From: DAOTWC01 sp048499435
GTDB lineage: Bacteria > Chloroflexota > Anaerolineae > Aggregatilineales > Phototrophicaceae
Length of the DNA stretch: 64,000 nucleotides
Reading direction: 5' to 3'
Assembly: GCA_048499435.1 (NCBI GenBank)
Contig: JASNZW010000004.1
Coordinates: forward strand, 1-64,000
This document shows positions 1 through 8,655 of this stretch, piece by piece. The notes under the pieces were generated by a model. The model saw only the letters and a list, made by a program, of their open reading frames with translations, did not search any database and was not told where the DNA came from. Every line of letters starts with the position of its first letter. Positions within the stretch are counted from its first letter, which is position 1. A program made the position numbers and the translations under genes.

Positions 1-11
1 GGTATTATACG

Positions 12-17
12 TACAAT
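12..17 (+). promoter_or_regulatory. Candidate -10 box (TACAAT) upstream of the DUF6285 gene
   Basis: TACAAT lies about 37 bases before the TTG start of the first gene and is followed by ACGTTACC. A similar TACAAT followed by CGTTAC occurs before clpC and before the epimerase gene at 7602. No clear -35 box can be judged because the window begins here. The same bases also read as an open frame ending at a TAG at 34-36, so this could be the tail of an upstream gene instead. Confidence 0.35.
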
Positions 18-53
18 ACGTTACCGCCCGGCTTAGCCGAAGGGATGTGAACC

Positions 54-476
54 TTGTACGACCGCCCGCACGCCGACGAACTGCTGGAGGCCGCCTGGCA
101 GCACCTGGAGCAGTTTGTTGCCCCGGCCCTGAAAAGCGACCGCAAGCTCTACTTTCAGACACTGGTCGCCATCAACGTGCTGAAGGTCGTCGCCCGCGAG
201 CAGCGCTGCCGGCCCGACCACCTGCGCGCCCAGTGGAACCGCCTGAACGCGATGCAGGATGTGGACCTGCCGCTGCCGAGCGAGTGGGATGAGAGCCTGG
301 CCGCCCTGGCGATCCGCAACCGCGAGCTGTGCTACGACATTCGCGCCGGGCGCTATGACAGTGACTTCCTGCGCGAGACGCTGTACGAGCACCTGTACGC
401 CACCACGCTGGAACAGCTTGAGGTGGCGAACCCGCGCTATTTGCAGCAGCTTGCCAGCGAAGAACCGCCCCTTTAG
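54..476 (+). CDS. DUF6285 domain protein
   Basis: This 140-residue cytoplasmic protein matches the pattern I know for DUF6285: an N-terminal RPxADELLEA segment, a central AxNVLKVVxRE helix, then RNRELxxxIRAG and a C-terminal LEVANPRYLQQL. Proteins of this family are often encoded beside acyl-CoA dehydrogenases and aminoglycoside-phosphotransferase-like kinases; their role is not established. The start is TTG at 54, because an in-frame TGA at 48-50 excludes anything earlier. The downstream neighbour, 80 bases away, is a LutB-like iron-sulfur protein. The neighbours that could give this gene a metabolic context lie left of the window. There is no signal peptide or membrane segment. Confidence 0.75.
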   Translation: MYDRPHADELLEAAWQHLEQFVAPALKSDRKLYFQTLVAINVLKVVAREQRCRPDHLRAQWNRLNAMQDVDLPLPSEWDESLAALAIRNRELCYDIRAGRYDSDFLRETLYEHLYATTLEQLEVANPRYLQQLASEEPPL

Positions 477-556
477 CCGCCCGCTGGCGCGCCGCGCCAT
501 AACCCGGTAACATTCCCCCGCAGAGGGCCAACGCACTGCGCCGCTGGAGGGCCGCT

Positions 557-1963
557 GTGGACATCAACGCGAATCAGTTTTTGCGGTCGGCGGCCAGCGC
601 GCTGGACGACGTTCAGCTCAGGACCGCGCTCGACCGGGGCGCGAAGCGGGCGGACGCTGACCGCGTCGCCGCGCTGGCCGAGACCGTTGACGCCGCCGCC
701 CTGCGCCAGCAGGGGCGCGGGGCCAGGCTGCGCGCCCTGGACAGCCTGCCTGAGCTGCTGGAGCAGATGGAGCGCAGCGTCACCGCGCGCGGCGGCGTGG
801 TCCTCTGGGCCGAGGACGCCGCCGAGGCCAACCAGCACGTGCTCGCTATCTGCCGCCGCCACAACCTTAAACGCGGTGTCAAGAGCAAGAGCATGGTCAC
901 GGAGGAAACCGGCCTGGTCCCGGCGCTGGCCGCCGCCGGCATTGAGATGCTCGAAACTGACCTGGGCGAGTTCATCATCCAGACAGACGGAAGCCACCCC
1001 AGCCACATCATCATGCCCATCATCCACATGACGCGCGAGCAGGTGCGCGATCTGTTTGTGGAGAAGCTGGGGATGGACCCCATCCCTGACCCCGTAGACC
1101 CGGTTTATATGACGAAATTCGCGCGCCAACTGCTGCGCCAGCGCTATCTCGACGCCGATTTTGGCATGTCCGGCGGCAATTTTCTGATCGCCGAAACCGG
1201 GACCGTCGTCGTTGTCGAGAACGAGGGCAACGGGCGGCTGTCCACCGGGCTGCCGCCGGTGCATATCGCGCTGGTCGGCATTGAGAAGATCATCCCCACC
1301 TGGGAAGATTTCGCCACGCTGCTGCAGTTGCTGACGCGCAGCGCCACCGGCCAGCGCCTGTCGGTGTACGTCAACCTGTTCAACGGCCCGGCCAATGACG
1401 GCGCAGGCGATGGCCCTGACCATTTCTACCTTATTCTGGTGGACGGCGGGCGCAGCGCCATGTACGACGGCGAGTACGCCGAGGCGCTGGCCTGTATCCG
1501 CTGCGGCGCGTGCCTCAACACCTGCCCGGTCTACCAGAATATCGGCGGGCACAGCTACGGCTGGGTGTACCCCGGCCCGATCGGCTCGGTTGTGACGCCG
1601 CTGCTGGCCGGCAGAGAAAACGCCGCGCCGCTGCCGTTCGCCAGCAGCCTGTGCGGCGCGTGCAAGTCGGCCTGCCCGGTGGATATCAACATCCCGCGGA
1701 TGCTGCTGGCGCTGCGGCGCGACCTGCAGCCGCAGCAGGGCGCGCTGTGGCAGGCCGCCATGAAAGGCTTCGCGCTCAGCTTCAGCAGCCCGCTGCTGTT
1801 TGAAACCGGCGAGCGCGCGGCGGGCCTGTTCAGCGTCGTCACTGGCGACGCGGCCCTGACGCGGCTGCCGCCGCCGCTGGACGGCTGGACCGACAGCCGC
1901 GATTTCCCGCCGTTCGCGCACCAATCGTTTCATGACTGGTGGCGCGCGAACCGGGGCGGCTAG
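557..1963 (+). CDS. lutB: LutB-like iron-sulfur protein (LUD domain plus 4Fe-4S)
   Basis: LutB/YkgF proteins are part of the LutABC system that oxidises L-lactate to pyruvate. The 468-residue length is typical. The N-terminal LUD domain (about residues 60-290) is followed by a ferredoxin-like segment with CIRCGACLNTCP (Cys313, 316, 319, 323) and CGACKSACP (Cys366, 369, 373), enough for two [4Fe-4S] clusters. The C-terminal part ends with a short tryptophan-rich tail. The start is GTG at 557 with GGAGG at 546-550. No lutA or lutC is visible on the right, so either they lie elsewhere or this copy serves another redox reaction. The family call is firm; lactate as substrate is inferred. Confidence 0.85.
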   Translation: MDINANQFLRSAASALDDVQLRTALDRGAKRADADRVAALAETVDAAALRQQGRGARLRALDSLPELLEQMERSVTARGGVVLWAEDAAEANQHVLAICRRHNLKRGVKSKSMVTEETGLVPALAAAGIEMLETDLGEFIIQTDGSHPSHIIMPIIHMTREQVRDLFVEKLGMDPIPDPVDPVYMTKFARQLLRQRYLDADFGMSGGNFLIAETGTVVVVENEGNGRLSTGLPPVHIALVGIEKIIPTWEDFATLLQLLTRSATGQRLSVYVNLFNGPANDGAGDGPDHFYLILVDGGRSAMYDGEYAEALACIRCGACLNTCPVYQNIGGHSYGWVYPGPIGSVVTPLLAGRENAAPLPFASSLCGACKSACPVDINIPRMLLALRRDLQPQQGALWQAAMKGFALSFSSPLLFETGERAAGLFSVVTGDAALTRLPPPLDGWTDSRDFPPFAHQSFHDWWRANRGG

Positions 1964-2023
1964 CGCGCCGCGCCGCCAGCGCTGTGCTGTACAAAGCTGC
2001 GCCGCGCTGCTAAACTCCGCGCT

Positions 2024-3103
2024 ATGAACGACTCGCCCGCCCGCAATCTGCTTGTGTTCAACCTGCGCACCGACGCTGACGACTCGATTCTCGGCTTTAC
2101 GACCGAGTGGGTCAACGCGCTGGCCGCCTGCTATGACCGCGTGGACGTGCTGACGATGCACGCCGGGCGGATCGCCACCGCGCCGAATGTGCGCGTGTTC
2201 TCCGTCGGGCGCGAAAAAGGCTACAGCGAGCCGCGCCGCCTGCTGGTGTTTTATCGCACGCTGGCGCGCCTGCTGCGCGAGACGCGCTACACGGCCTGTT
2301 TTGCCCACATGCAGCCGCTGTTCGCGACGCTCGGCGCGCCGCTGCTGAAGGCGCGCGGCGTGCCGATCACGCTGTGGTACGCGCACGGGGCGGTGACGCC
2401 GCGCCTGCGGCTCGCCGAACGGCTGGTTGACCGCGTTGTCACGTCGTCGCCGGAGGGCTTTCGCTTGCCCAGCCGCAAGCTGATTGTCACCGGACAGGGC
2501 GTGAACACGGACCGTTTCACGCCCGCCGCCGCGCCGCGCCCGCCGGATGCGCCGTTCACCGCCGTCAGCGTGGGGCGGCTGTCGCCGGTTAAGCGCGTCG
2601 AAGTGCTGATCGAAGCGGCGCGCCTGCTGCGCGCGCGCGGGCTGGCGGTTCACCTGCGGCTGGTGGGCGACCCGATGGAGCAGCACGCCGCCTACGCTGA
2701 GGCGCTGCGCGCCCAGGCCGCCGATCTCGCCGATGCGGTTGAGTTCGTCGGGCCGGTTGCGCACGGCCAGGTGGTAGACGCCTACCGCGCCGCCGATGTC
2801 ATGGTGACGGCCAGCGCCACCGGCAGCGTGGACAAAACTGTGCTTGAGGCGATGGCCTGCGGCCTGCCGGTGATCGCCAGCGGCGTGCCGTACCGCCCCA
2901 TCCTGGCCCCCTGGAGCGCCGCGCTGCTGTTCCCGGAGGGTGACGCCGCCGCCCTGGCCGACCGGCTGGCGGCCCTCATGCAGACGCCGCCGGATGACCG
3001 GCGCGCGCTGGGGCTGGCGCTGCGCGCGGTTGTCGTGGAGGGGCACAGCCTCGCGGGGCTGACGCGGCGGCTGGCTGAGGACATACTGCCGCGAAAGGCG
3101 TGA
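2024..3103 (+). CDS. Glycosyltransferase, GT4 type
   Basis: A 359-residue GT-B fold glycosyltransferase that would transfer a sugar from a nucleotide donor to a glycan or lipid acceptor at the cytoplasmic face. The C-terminal half shows the group 1 hallmarks: SVGRLSPVKRVEVLIEAARLL (first part of the donor-binding Rossmann domain), then the acidic TVLEAMACGLPVIASGVPYR loop containing the EX7E-type acidic residues. The N-terminal half carries a WYAHGAVTPRLRLAERLVDR segment typical of acceptor domains. It is the first of three glycosyltransferases in a same-strand run that also holds a flippase, a methyltransferase and an SDR, so it probably builds an exported polysaccharide or glycolipid. Start is ATG 2024. 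Donor and acceptor cannot be told from sequence. Confidence 0.85.
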   Translation: MNDSPARNLLVFNLRTDADDSILGFTTEWVNALAACYDRVDVLTMHAGRIATAPNVRVFSVGREKGYSEPRRLLVFYRTLARLLRETRYTACFAHMQPLFATLGAPLLKARGVPITLWYAHGAVTPRLRLAERLVDRVVTSSPEGFRLPSRKLIVTGQGVNTDRFTPAAAPRPPDAPFTAVSVGRLSPVKRVEVLIEAARLLRARGLAVHLRLVGDPMEQHAAYAEALRAQAADLADAVEFVGPVAHGQVVDAYRAADVMVTASATGSVDKTVLEAMACGLPVIASGVPYRPILAPWSAALLFPEGDAAALADRLAALMQTPPDDRRALGLALRAVVVEGHSLAGLTRRLAEDILPRKA

Positions 3104-3113
3104 GCGTCCAACC

Positions 3114-4307
3114 GTGAGACTCGTCTACGTCGCCAGCATGCGCTGGCCTACTGAGAAGGCGCACGGCCTCCAGATCGCGCAGAACTGCGAAGCCCTCGCC
3201 CAGGCCGGGGCGCAGGTCACGCTGTGGGTTCCGCGCCGCGCCAACACGCCGGAGATGCGCGCCATCGCCGACCCCTGGGCGCACTACGGCGTCGAGCGCG
3301 TTTTCGACGTGCGCCGCCTGCCGGGCGTGGACCTGATGCCGCTGGCGGCGGGCAAAGCGCTGCTGGAGAAGCTGGCGTTCGCGCTGCAAACGCTGACGTT
3401 TGCGCTGGCGGCGCTGGCGGCGGCGCTGGCCACGCGCGCCGCTGTGTACTACACGCGCGACCTGTACACGCTGCTGGCGCTGAGCCTGGTCAAACGGCGG
3501 CGGGCGCTGGCTTATGAGCCGCACCGCCGGTCACAGTCGCGCGTTGGGCGGCGTTTGCAGGACCTCGCCGCGCGGCGCGCCGGGGCCGTGTTCCCGATTA
3601 CAACCCCGCTGGCGCAGGCGCTCATTGCGGGTGGGCTGCCGCCGGGCCGCGCGCTGGTCGCGCATGACGGCGTGCGCCGCGCCCGCTTTGAAAACCTGCC
3701 GGAGCGCGCCGCCGCGCGCCGCGAAGTCGGCTGGCCGGCGGCGGCGTTCATCGTCGGCTATGTGGGGCGCCTGCACACGATGGGCATGGATAAAGGCGTA
3801 GGCGCGCTGGTGGACGCGCTGGCGCAGCTTGACGGCGCGGCGCTGGCGCTGGTGGGCGGCCCGGACGACATGGCCGCCGCGCTGCGCCGCCGCTGGCTGG
3901 AGCGCGGCCTGCCCGAAGCCGATTTTCTCTACGCCGGGCAGGTCGCGCCGGAGGACGTGCCGCTGTACCTGCGCGCGTTCGACGTGTGCGCCATGCCGTT
4001 CCCCTGGACGCAGCATTACGCTTATTACGCCTCGCCCCTCAAGCTGTTCGAGTACATGGCTGCCGGGCGGCCGGTCGTCGCCAGTGACCTGCCCGCCTGG
4101 GCTGACGTGGTGCAGGACGGCGCGACGGCGCTGCTCGTCCCGCCGGGCGACGCGGACGCGCTGGCGGCGGCGCTGGCGCGGCTGCGCGCTGACCCCGCCC
4201 TGCGCGACCGGCTGGGCGCGAGCGCCCGCGACCGCGCCCTGGCGCATTACACCTGGGACGCCCGCGCCCGCGCTATCCTGCGGCAGCTCGCGGGCGGGGC
4301 CTGCTGA
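3114..4307 (+). CDS. Glycosyltransferase, GT4 type
   Basis: A 397-residue GT-B glycosyltransferase starting with GTG at 3114, ten bases after the previous gene. The N terminus (MRLVYVASMRWPTEKAHGLQ) is the loop of a group 1 transferase that contacts the acceptor. The C-terminal domain has VGYVGRLHTMGMDKG, and the acidic motif SPLKLFEYMAAGRPVVASDL, which holds the two conserved glutamate/lysine contacts to the donor nucleotide sugar. Its stop overlaps the next start as TGATG at 4305-4309, a sign of translational coupling. It acts with its neighbours in glycan assembly; substrate specificity is unknown. Confidence 0.85.
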   Translation: MRLVYVASMRWPTEKAHGLQIAQNCEALAQAGAQVTLWVPRRANTPEMRAIADPWAHYGVERVFDVRRLPGVDLMPLAAGKALLEKLAFALQTLTFALAALAAALATRAAVYYTRDLYTLLALSLVKRRRALAYEPHRRSQSRVGRRLQDLAARRAGAVFPITTPLAQALIAGGLPPGRALVAHDGVRRARFENLPERAAARREVGWPAAAFIVGYVGRLHTMGMDKGVGALVDALAQLDGAALALVGGPDDMAAALRRRWLERGLPEADFLYAGQVAPEDVPLYLRAFDVCAMPFPWTQHYAYYASPLKLFEYMAAGRPVVASDLPAWADVVQDGATALLVPPGDADALAAALARLRADPALRDRLGASARDRALAHYTWDARARAILRQLAGGAC

Positions 4308-5419
4308 TGCGCGTCGGCCTGCTCACCGCTGACCTGAGCCACGCGCACGGTTGGGCGCACTACAGCCTCAGCCTGCTGCTGGCGCTGCGCGCCGCCGGCG
4401 CGGAGGTGACTGTCGTCGCCGCGCACAACAGCCCGGACGTGCCCGGCGTGACCCTCCACCGCCTGCTGCCGGTGCTGACGCCGGCGCGGCGCGGGCTGCT
4501 GCCGGCGCAGCTGCGGGCGGCGGGCGCGGTGCGGGCGGCCCTGCGCGATTGCCATGTGGTGCACGCGGCGGTTGAGCCGTTCGCCCCGGCGGCGGCCTGG
4601 AGCGCGGGCGCGCGCCCCCTGTTCGTGACGGCGCACGGCAGCTACACCGGGCTGCTGGCGCGGCGGCGCTGGCCGGCGGGCGCGGTCTACCGGCGGGCGC
4701 TGCGCCGGGCGACGCTGGTCTGCGTCAGCCAGTACACGGCCCGGAACGTCGCGGCGGCGCTGCCAGGCGCGCGCGCCGTTGTGATTCCCAACGGCATTGA
4801 CCCGGCGCGCTTCGACCACCTGCCGCCGCTGGCCGTGCCCAAACGCGGCCCAACGGTACTGGCCGTCGGCGCGGTCAAGCCGCGCAAGGGCACGCTGGAG
4901 CTGGTGCGGGCGCTGGCGGTCGTGCGCCAGACGATCCCTGCGGCGCAGGCTGTCATCATCGGCACGCTGGACGCCGAGCCGGGCTACGCGGCGCAGGTGC
5001 GCGCCGAGATCGCCGCGCTGGGGCTGGCCGACGCTGTGCACCTGCTGGGGCACGCGCCGGAGGACACGCTGCTGGCGTGGTACGGCGCGGCGGACGTGTT
5101 CGCGCTGCCGGCGCGCGCCGTCGGCGGGCGCTTTGAGGGCTTTGGGCTGGCCTATCTGGAGGCGGGTGCGGCGGGGCTGCCGGTTATCGGCACGACCGGC
5201 TGCGGCGCGGAGGACGCCATCGTGGACGGCGTGACCGGCCTGCTGCTGCCGCAGGCACAGGTGACAGACGCGCTGCCCGGTGCTATCATCGCGCTGCTGG
5301 CTGACCCGGCGCGCGCCGCGCGCATGGGCGCGGCCGGCCGCGAGCGCGCCCGCGCGCAGACCTGGGCGCGCGCCGCGCAGCAGACGCTGGCGCTGTACGC
5401 GGCGGCGGGACGGGGATAA
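4307..5419 (+). CDS. Glycosyltransferase, GT4 type
   Basis: The third glycosyltransferase of the cluster, 370 residues. VIPNGIDPARFDHLPP marks the junction between the two Rossmann domains, AVGAVKPRKGTLELVRAL begins the donor domain, and EGFGLAYLEAGAAGLPVIG is the EX7E motif that binds the nucleotide sugar. The gene starts with the ATG that overlaps the preceding TGA by one base, so the two are very likely co-translated. A GTG start for the flippase gene follows three bases after its stop. The family is clear; the sugar is not. Confidence 0.88.
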   Translation: MRVGLLTADLSHAHGWAHYSLSLLLALRAAGAEVTVVAAHNSPDVPGVTLHRLLPVLTPARRGLLPAQLRAAGAVRAALRDCHVVHAAVEPFAPAAAWSAGARPLFVTAHGSYTGLLARRRWPAGAVYRRALRRATLVCVSQYTARNVAAALPGARAVVIPNGIDPARFDHLPPLAVPKRGPTVLAVGAVKPRKGTLELVRALAVVRQTIPAAQAVIIGTLDAEPGYAAQVRAEIAALGLADAVHLLGHAPEDTLLAWYGAADVFALPARAVGGRFEGFGLAYLEAGAAGLPVIGTTGCGAEDAIVDGVTGLLLPQAQVTDALPGAIIALLADPARAARMGAAGRERARAQTWARAAQQTLALYAAAGRG

Positions 5420-5422
5420 GGC

Positions 5423-6793
5423 GTGTTTGACCGGGCGCGGGCGTTTTTCAGGCGCAAATTTGTGCAGGACACGCTGGCGCTTCAGCTCGGCGGCCTGGGC
5501 GTCACCGCGCTGGGGATGGTGGCGTGGATTGTCGTGCCGGTGGCGCTGGGGCCGGAGAAGTACGGCATCTGGGCGCTGGCGCAGTCGTTTCTCAGCATCT
5601 GGGACACGCTCAACCTCACTGGCCTGGGCGTGACCGTCAGCACGCTGCTGGCGGTGGCGGTAGGCGCGCGCGACGAGCCGGAGATTCTGCGCCTGCTGGG
5701 CGTGTTTGTGCGCGTGTCGCTGCTGTGGGGCGGCCTGAGCGTGGCCGTGCTGGTGCTGGCTGGCCCGCCGCTGGCGCAGGCCCTCTACCCGGAGGCGGCG
5801 CAGGCAGGCGGCGGCGCGCAGATCGGCGCGCTGGCGGCGGCGCTGGCGCTCACCCTGCTGATTGATCCGTTTTATGCGCTGGTGACAACGGCGCTGCAAA
5901 GCCGCCGTTCGATGCGGCTGCTGGCGGCGCTGCAAACCGCCAACCAGCTCGTGCTGACGGCCTGCCTGGTGGCGGCGGCGCTGCTGCGCCCAGAGCCGGC
6001 GGCGCTGGTCGCGGCGCGCCTGGCCTACTCGCTCATCACGGCGCTGCTGGCGCTGGGGGTGTATCAGCGCCAGCGGGGGCAGGGCATGGTCGTGTATCCG
6101 CCGCTGCGGGCGGTGCTGGCGCGGGCGCGCACCGTGTCCTACCGGCCTTACTGGCGCTTTGGGCTGGCCAACGCGCTCGACAAGAACGCGGCGCAGTTGT
6201 TCACGCAGCTTCCGCTTCAGCTCACCGGCATGGTCGGCGGGCTGGCGGCGGCGGGCTTTTTGCAGCTTGCGCTGCGCCTGTTTCAGCAGGCCAGCGTGTT
6301 CACCAGCGCCGTGTTCAGCAACCTGCAGGCCGTCGTGCCGCAGGCTGTTGGCCGCGGCGACTACGCCCGTTTGTACCGCGATTTCAAGCGGCTGACGCTG
6401 ACGCTGCTGGCCGGCGGCCTGCTGTTCTATGGGGCGCTGGCGCTGGCCGGCCCGGCGCTCATTATCTGGGTGGTTGCGCCGTTGTTTGGCGAGGAGTGGT
6501 TGAACGTGATTCCGCTGCTTCCGGTGCTGGCGGTGTTTGGCGTTGCCACCACCGTCGGCGGCATATTCGGGCCGCTGTACCGCGCTTTCGAGATGGCCGG
6601 CGCGGCGCTGGCGATCAAGGTGGCCGCGCTGGCGCTGATGATCCCGCTGGGCGTGGCGCTGATTGACGCGCTGGGCGCTGTCGGCGGCGCGTGGACGATC
6701 AGCGGACTGTACGCCGTCTCGGTGGCGCTCACGGCGGCGGTGACGCTGCCGGCGCTGCGGCGGCGGGCGGCTGAGGGGGTGGCGCATGGCTGA
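5423..6793 (+). CDS. Polysaccharide/oligosaccharide flippase (Wzx-like)
   Basis: A 456-residue integral membrane protein with about 12-14 predicted hydrophobic helices, matching the MATE/MOP superfamily transporters that flip lipid-linked sugar units across the cytoplasmic membrane. The first segment (DTLALQLGGLGVTALGMVAW) is a typical first helix, and YGIWALAQSFLSIWDTLNLTG carries the conserved YGxWAL pattern of this family. It starts with GTG at 5423 and its end overlaps the methyltransferase gene by 8 bases. Position after three glycosyltransferases supports a role in exporting the glycan they make. I do not see a partner Wzy polymerase in the window. Confidence 0.82.
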   Translation: MFDRARAFFRRKFVQDTLALQLGGLGVTALGMVAWIVVPVALGPEKYGIWALAQSFLSIWDTLNLTGLGVTVSTLLAVAVGARDEPEILRLLGVFVRVSLLWGGLSVAVLVLAGPPLAQALYPEAAQAGGGAQIGALAAALALTLLIDPFYALVTTALQSRRSMRLLAALQTANQLVLTACLVAAALLRPEPAALVAARLAYSLITALLALGVYQRQRGQGMVVYPPLRAVLARARTVSYRPYWRFGLANALDKNAAQLFTQLPLQLTGMVGGLAAAGFLQLALRLFQQASVFTSAVFSNLQAVVPQAVGRGDYARLYRDFKRLTLTLLAGGLLFYGALALAGPALIIWVVAPLFGEEWLNVIPLLPVLAVFGVATTVGGIFGPLYRAFEMAGAALAIKVAALALMIPLGVALIDALGAVGGAWTISGLYAVSVALTAAVTLPALRRRAAEGVAHG

Positions 6794-7562
6794 CACGCTC
6801 AAGCGGGCGCTGCGCGACGGTCCCCTGCGCCCGGTTTATCTGTGGCTGGCGAACCGCTGGCGCACGCTGCGCCGGCTGGTCATCTACCCGGCGACGGCCC
6901 GCGTGGGCGCGGTGGATTACGACGTTTACTGGGATGGCAAGGCGCGCGCCGGGTTGGGCCAGCTTTCACCCTGGCGGCGGCGGCGGGCGGCGGCCTTCGC
7001 GACGCTGATCGAACCGGGCAGCCGCGTGCTTGACCTGGGCGTGGGCGACGGCGCGCTGCTGGCCTATCTGATCGAACAGCGCGGGGTGATCGGCAGCGGC
7101 CTCGATGTGTCGCCGAAGGCGGTCGCCTTCTGCCGCGCGCAGGGCCTGGATGTGGCCCTGGCGGACCTCAACCAGCCGGTCACGGCCCTGATCGCTGAGC
7201 CGGTGGACTACATCGTCCTGTCGGAGATCATCGAACACCTGCCAGACCCCGAAAGCCTGCTGCAAAGCCTGCGCCCGCACGCGCGCCGGGGGCTGATCGT
7301 GTCCATCCCCAACACCGGCTTTCACCAGCACCGGCTGCGGCTGCTGCTTGGCCGCTTCCCGTTACAGTGGGTGGTCACGCCGGGCGAACATCTGCGCTTC
7401 TGGACGCGGGCCGACTTCCACTGGTGGGCGCGGCAGATCGGCTTCGAAATCGCGCGCGAGATCCCCTACGAGGGCACGCCTGGCCTCAGACGGCTGTGGC
7501 CGAGTCTGTTCGCGGCGGCGTTTGTCTACCTGCTGCGCGGCGGGCCGGACAGAGTACAATAG
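6786..7562 (+). CDS. Class I SAM-dependent methyltransferase, MetW-like
   Basis: This 258-residue protein has the SAM-binding glycine motif VLDLGVGDGALLAYL (about residues 80-95), the acidic motif II region SGLDVSPKAV, and the post-motif segment LSEIIEHLPDPESLLQ. The PNTGFHQHRLRLLLGRFP and TPGEHLRFWTRADF stretches are typical of the MetW/UbiG-like group that in glycan clusters usually methylates sugars or lipid-linked intermediates. A short basic N terminus precedes the fold. It overlaps the flippase gene by 8 bases, which places it in the same transcription unit. The methyl acceptor cannot be inferred. Confidence 0.8.
   Translation: MADTLKRALRDGPLRPVYLWLANRWRTLRRLVIYPATARVGAVDYDVYWDGKARAGLGQLSPWRRRRAAAFATLIEPGSRVLDLGVGDGALLAYLIEQRGVIGSGLDVSPKAVAFCRAQGLDVALADLNQPVTALIAEPVDYIVLSEIIEHLPDPESLLQSLRPHARRGLIVSIPNTGFHQHRLRLLLGRFPLQWVVTPGEHLRFWTRADFHWWARQIGFEIAREIPYEGTPGLRRLWPSLFAAAFVYLLRGGPDRVQ
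7555..7560 (+). promoter_or_regulatory. Candidate -10 box (TACAAT) before the epimerase gene
   Basis: TACAAT occurs at the very end of the methyltransferase gene, 42 bases before the next ATG, and is followed by TCGTTACG, echoing the sequences downstream of two other TACAAT boxes in the window. I see no convincing -35 element at 17 bases, so this is a weak internal promoter candidate. Confidence 0.3.
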
Positions 7563-7601
7563 GGTCGTTACGCTTGCGCCGGGCTTGAACGGACACCACC
7601 T

Positions 7602-8603
7602 ATGAATATCCTGATTATCGGCGGGACACGCAATATTGGCTACCTGCTGGCGCTGGCGCTGCTGGCGCGCGGCCACCGTGTGACGGTGCTCAACCGTGGG
7701 CTGACGCCCGACACGTTGCCGCCAGAGGTAACGCGGCTGCGCGCCAACCGCTCTGAGCCGGTGCAGTTGTTCACCGCGCTCGACCGGCGCAGCTTTGACG
7801 CGGTGGTGGACATGGTGCTGTACACCGGCGAGGAAGCCGAAACCGCCGCCGACCTGTTCGGCGGGCGCGTGCAGCATTACGTCTTTGTCAGCACCGGGCA
7901 GGTGTATCTGGTGCGCGAAGGGCTGGAGCGCCCCTTCAGCGAGGACGACTACGCCGGGCGGCTGATGCCCCCGCCCAAGCCCAACACTTACGGCTATGAG
8001 GAATGGGCCTATGGCGCGCACAAGCGCGACGCCGAGGACGCGCTGGCCCGCGCCTGGGCGGCGTCTGGCTTTCCTTATACGTCGCTGCGCCTGCCGATGA
8101 TCAACGGCGAGCGCGACACCATGTACCGGCTGTACGGCTATATGCTGCGCATCCGGGACGGCGGGCCGATCCTCGTGCCGGGGACGCCGCGCCACCCGCT
8201 GCGCCATATTGACGCTAACGACGCCGTCCGCGCCATCGTCACTGTGCTGGAGTCCGGCCTGGGCAAGGGCCGGGCGTACAATATCTCGCAGGACGAAACC
8301 GTGACGCTGGAGGCGTTCCTGGAGCTGGTCAGCGGCTGCATGGGCCTCAAACCGCCGGAGCTGGTGGAGGTCAGGCGCAGCGTGCTGGAGGTCAACGGCT
8401 TCCTGCCGGACTGCTCGCCGTTCAGCGAGCGCTGGATGTCAGAGCTGACCAACGACCGCAGCAAGGCTGAGCTGGGGATGGTGTACACGCCGCTGGCGGA
8501 CTATCTGGCGCGCATCGTGGGCTATTACCAGGCGCACACGCCGCCGCGCCCGGCCAGCTACCGCCGCCGCCCCGCTGAACTGGCGCTGGCTCGCGGCCGG
8601 TAG
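7602..8603 (+). CDS. NAD-dependent epimerase/dehydratase (SDR)
   Basis: A 333-residue atypical short-chain dehydrogenase/reductase. The dinucleotide-binding loop is IIGGTRNIGYLL at the N terminus (GGTRxxG form), followed by FVSTGQVYLV, where the Ser/Thr of the catalytic set lies, and a later YGAHKRDAE segment that supplies the YxxxK-like pair. The C-terminal half has a substrate domain with an INGERDTMYRLYGY stretch. Members act on sugars, sugar nucleotides or related ligands, or only bind RNA. It follows the glycan cluster by 39 bases and may supply or modify its precursors, but its reaction is not determinable from sequence. Confidence 0.75.
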   Translation: MNILIIGGTRNIGYLLALALLARGHRVTVLNRGLTPDTLPPEVTRLRANRSEPVQLFTALDRRSFDAVVDMVLYTGEEAETAADLFGGRVQHYVFVSTGQVYLVREGLERPFSEDDYAGRLMPPPKPNTYGYEEWAYGAHKRDAEDALARAWAASGFPYTSLRLPMINGERDTMYRLYGYMLRIRDGGPILVPGTPRHPLRHIDANDAVRAIVTVLESGLGKGRAYNISQDETVTLEAFLELVSGCMGLKPPELVEVRRSVLEVNGFLPDCSPFSERWMSELTNDRSKAELGMVYTPLADYLARIVGYYQAHTPPRPASYRRRPAELALARGR

Positions 8604-8655
8604 CGCGGTATACTTCGGGCCTGCTGCGCATTATTCACCCGCGAAAGGCGGCGCT

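Noticed and set aside
1..36. C-terminal end of an upstream gene (reading to TAG at 34-36)
   Set aside because: Only 11 codons are visible and the same bases contain a TACAAT promoter-like box; neither reading can be shown.
473..3046. 857-codon minus-strand open frame opposite lutB and a glycosyltransferase gene
   Set aside because: High GC makes long antisense frames common. It covers two well-supported genes, is Arg/Gln/His-rich and shows no domain.
4247..6802. 851-codon minus-strand open frame
   Set aside because: Lies opposite a glycosyltransferase and a flippase gene with clear motifs and is extremely Arg/Gln/His-rich, as expected of a shadow frame.
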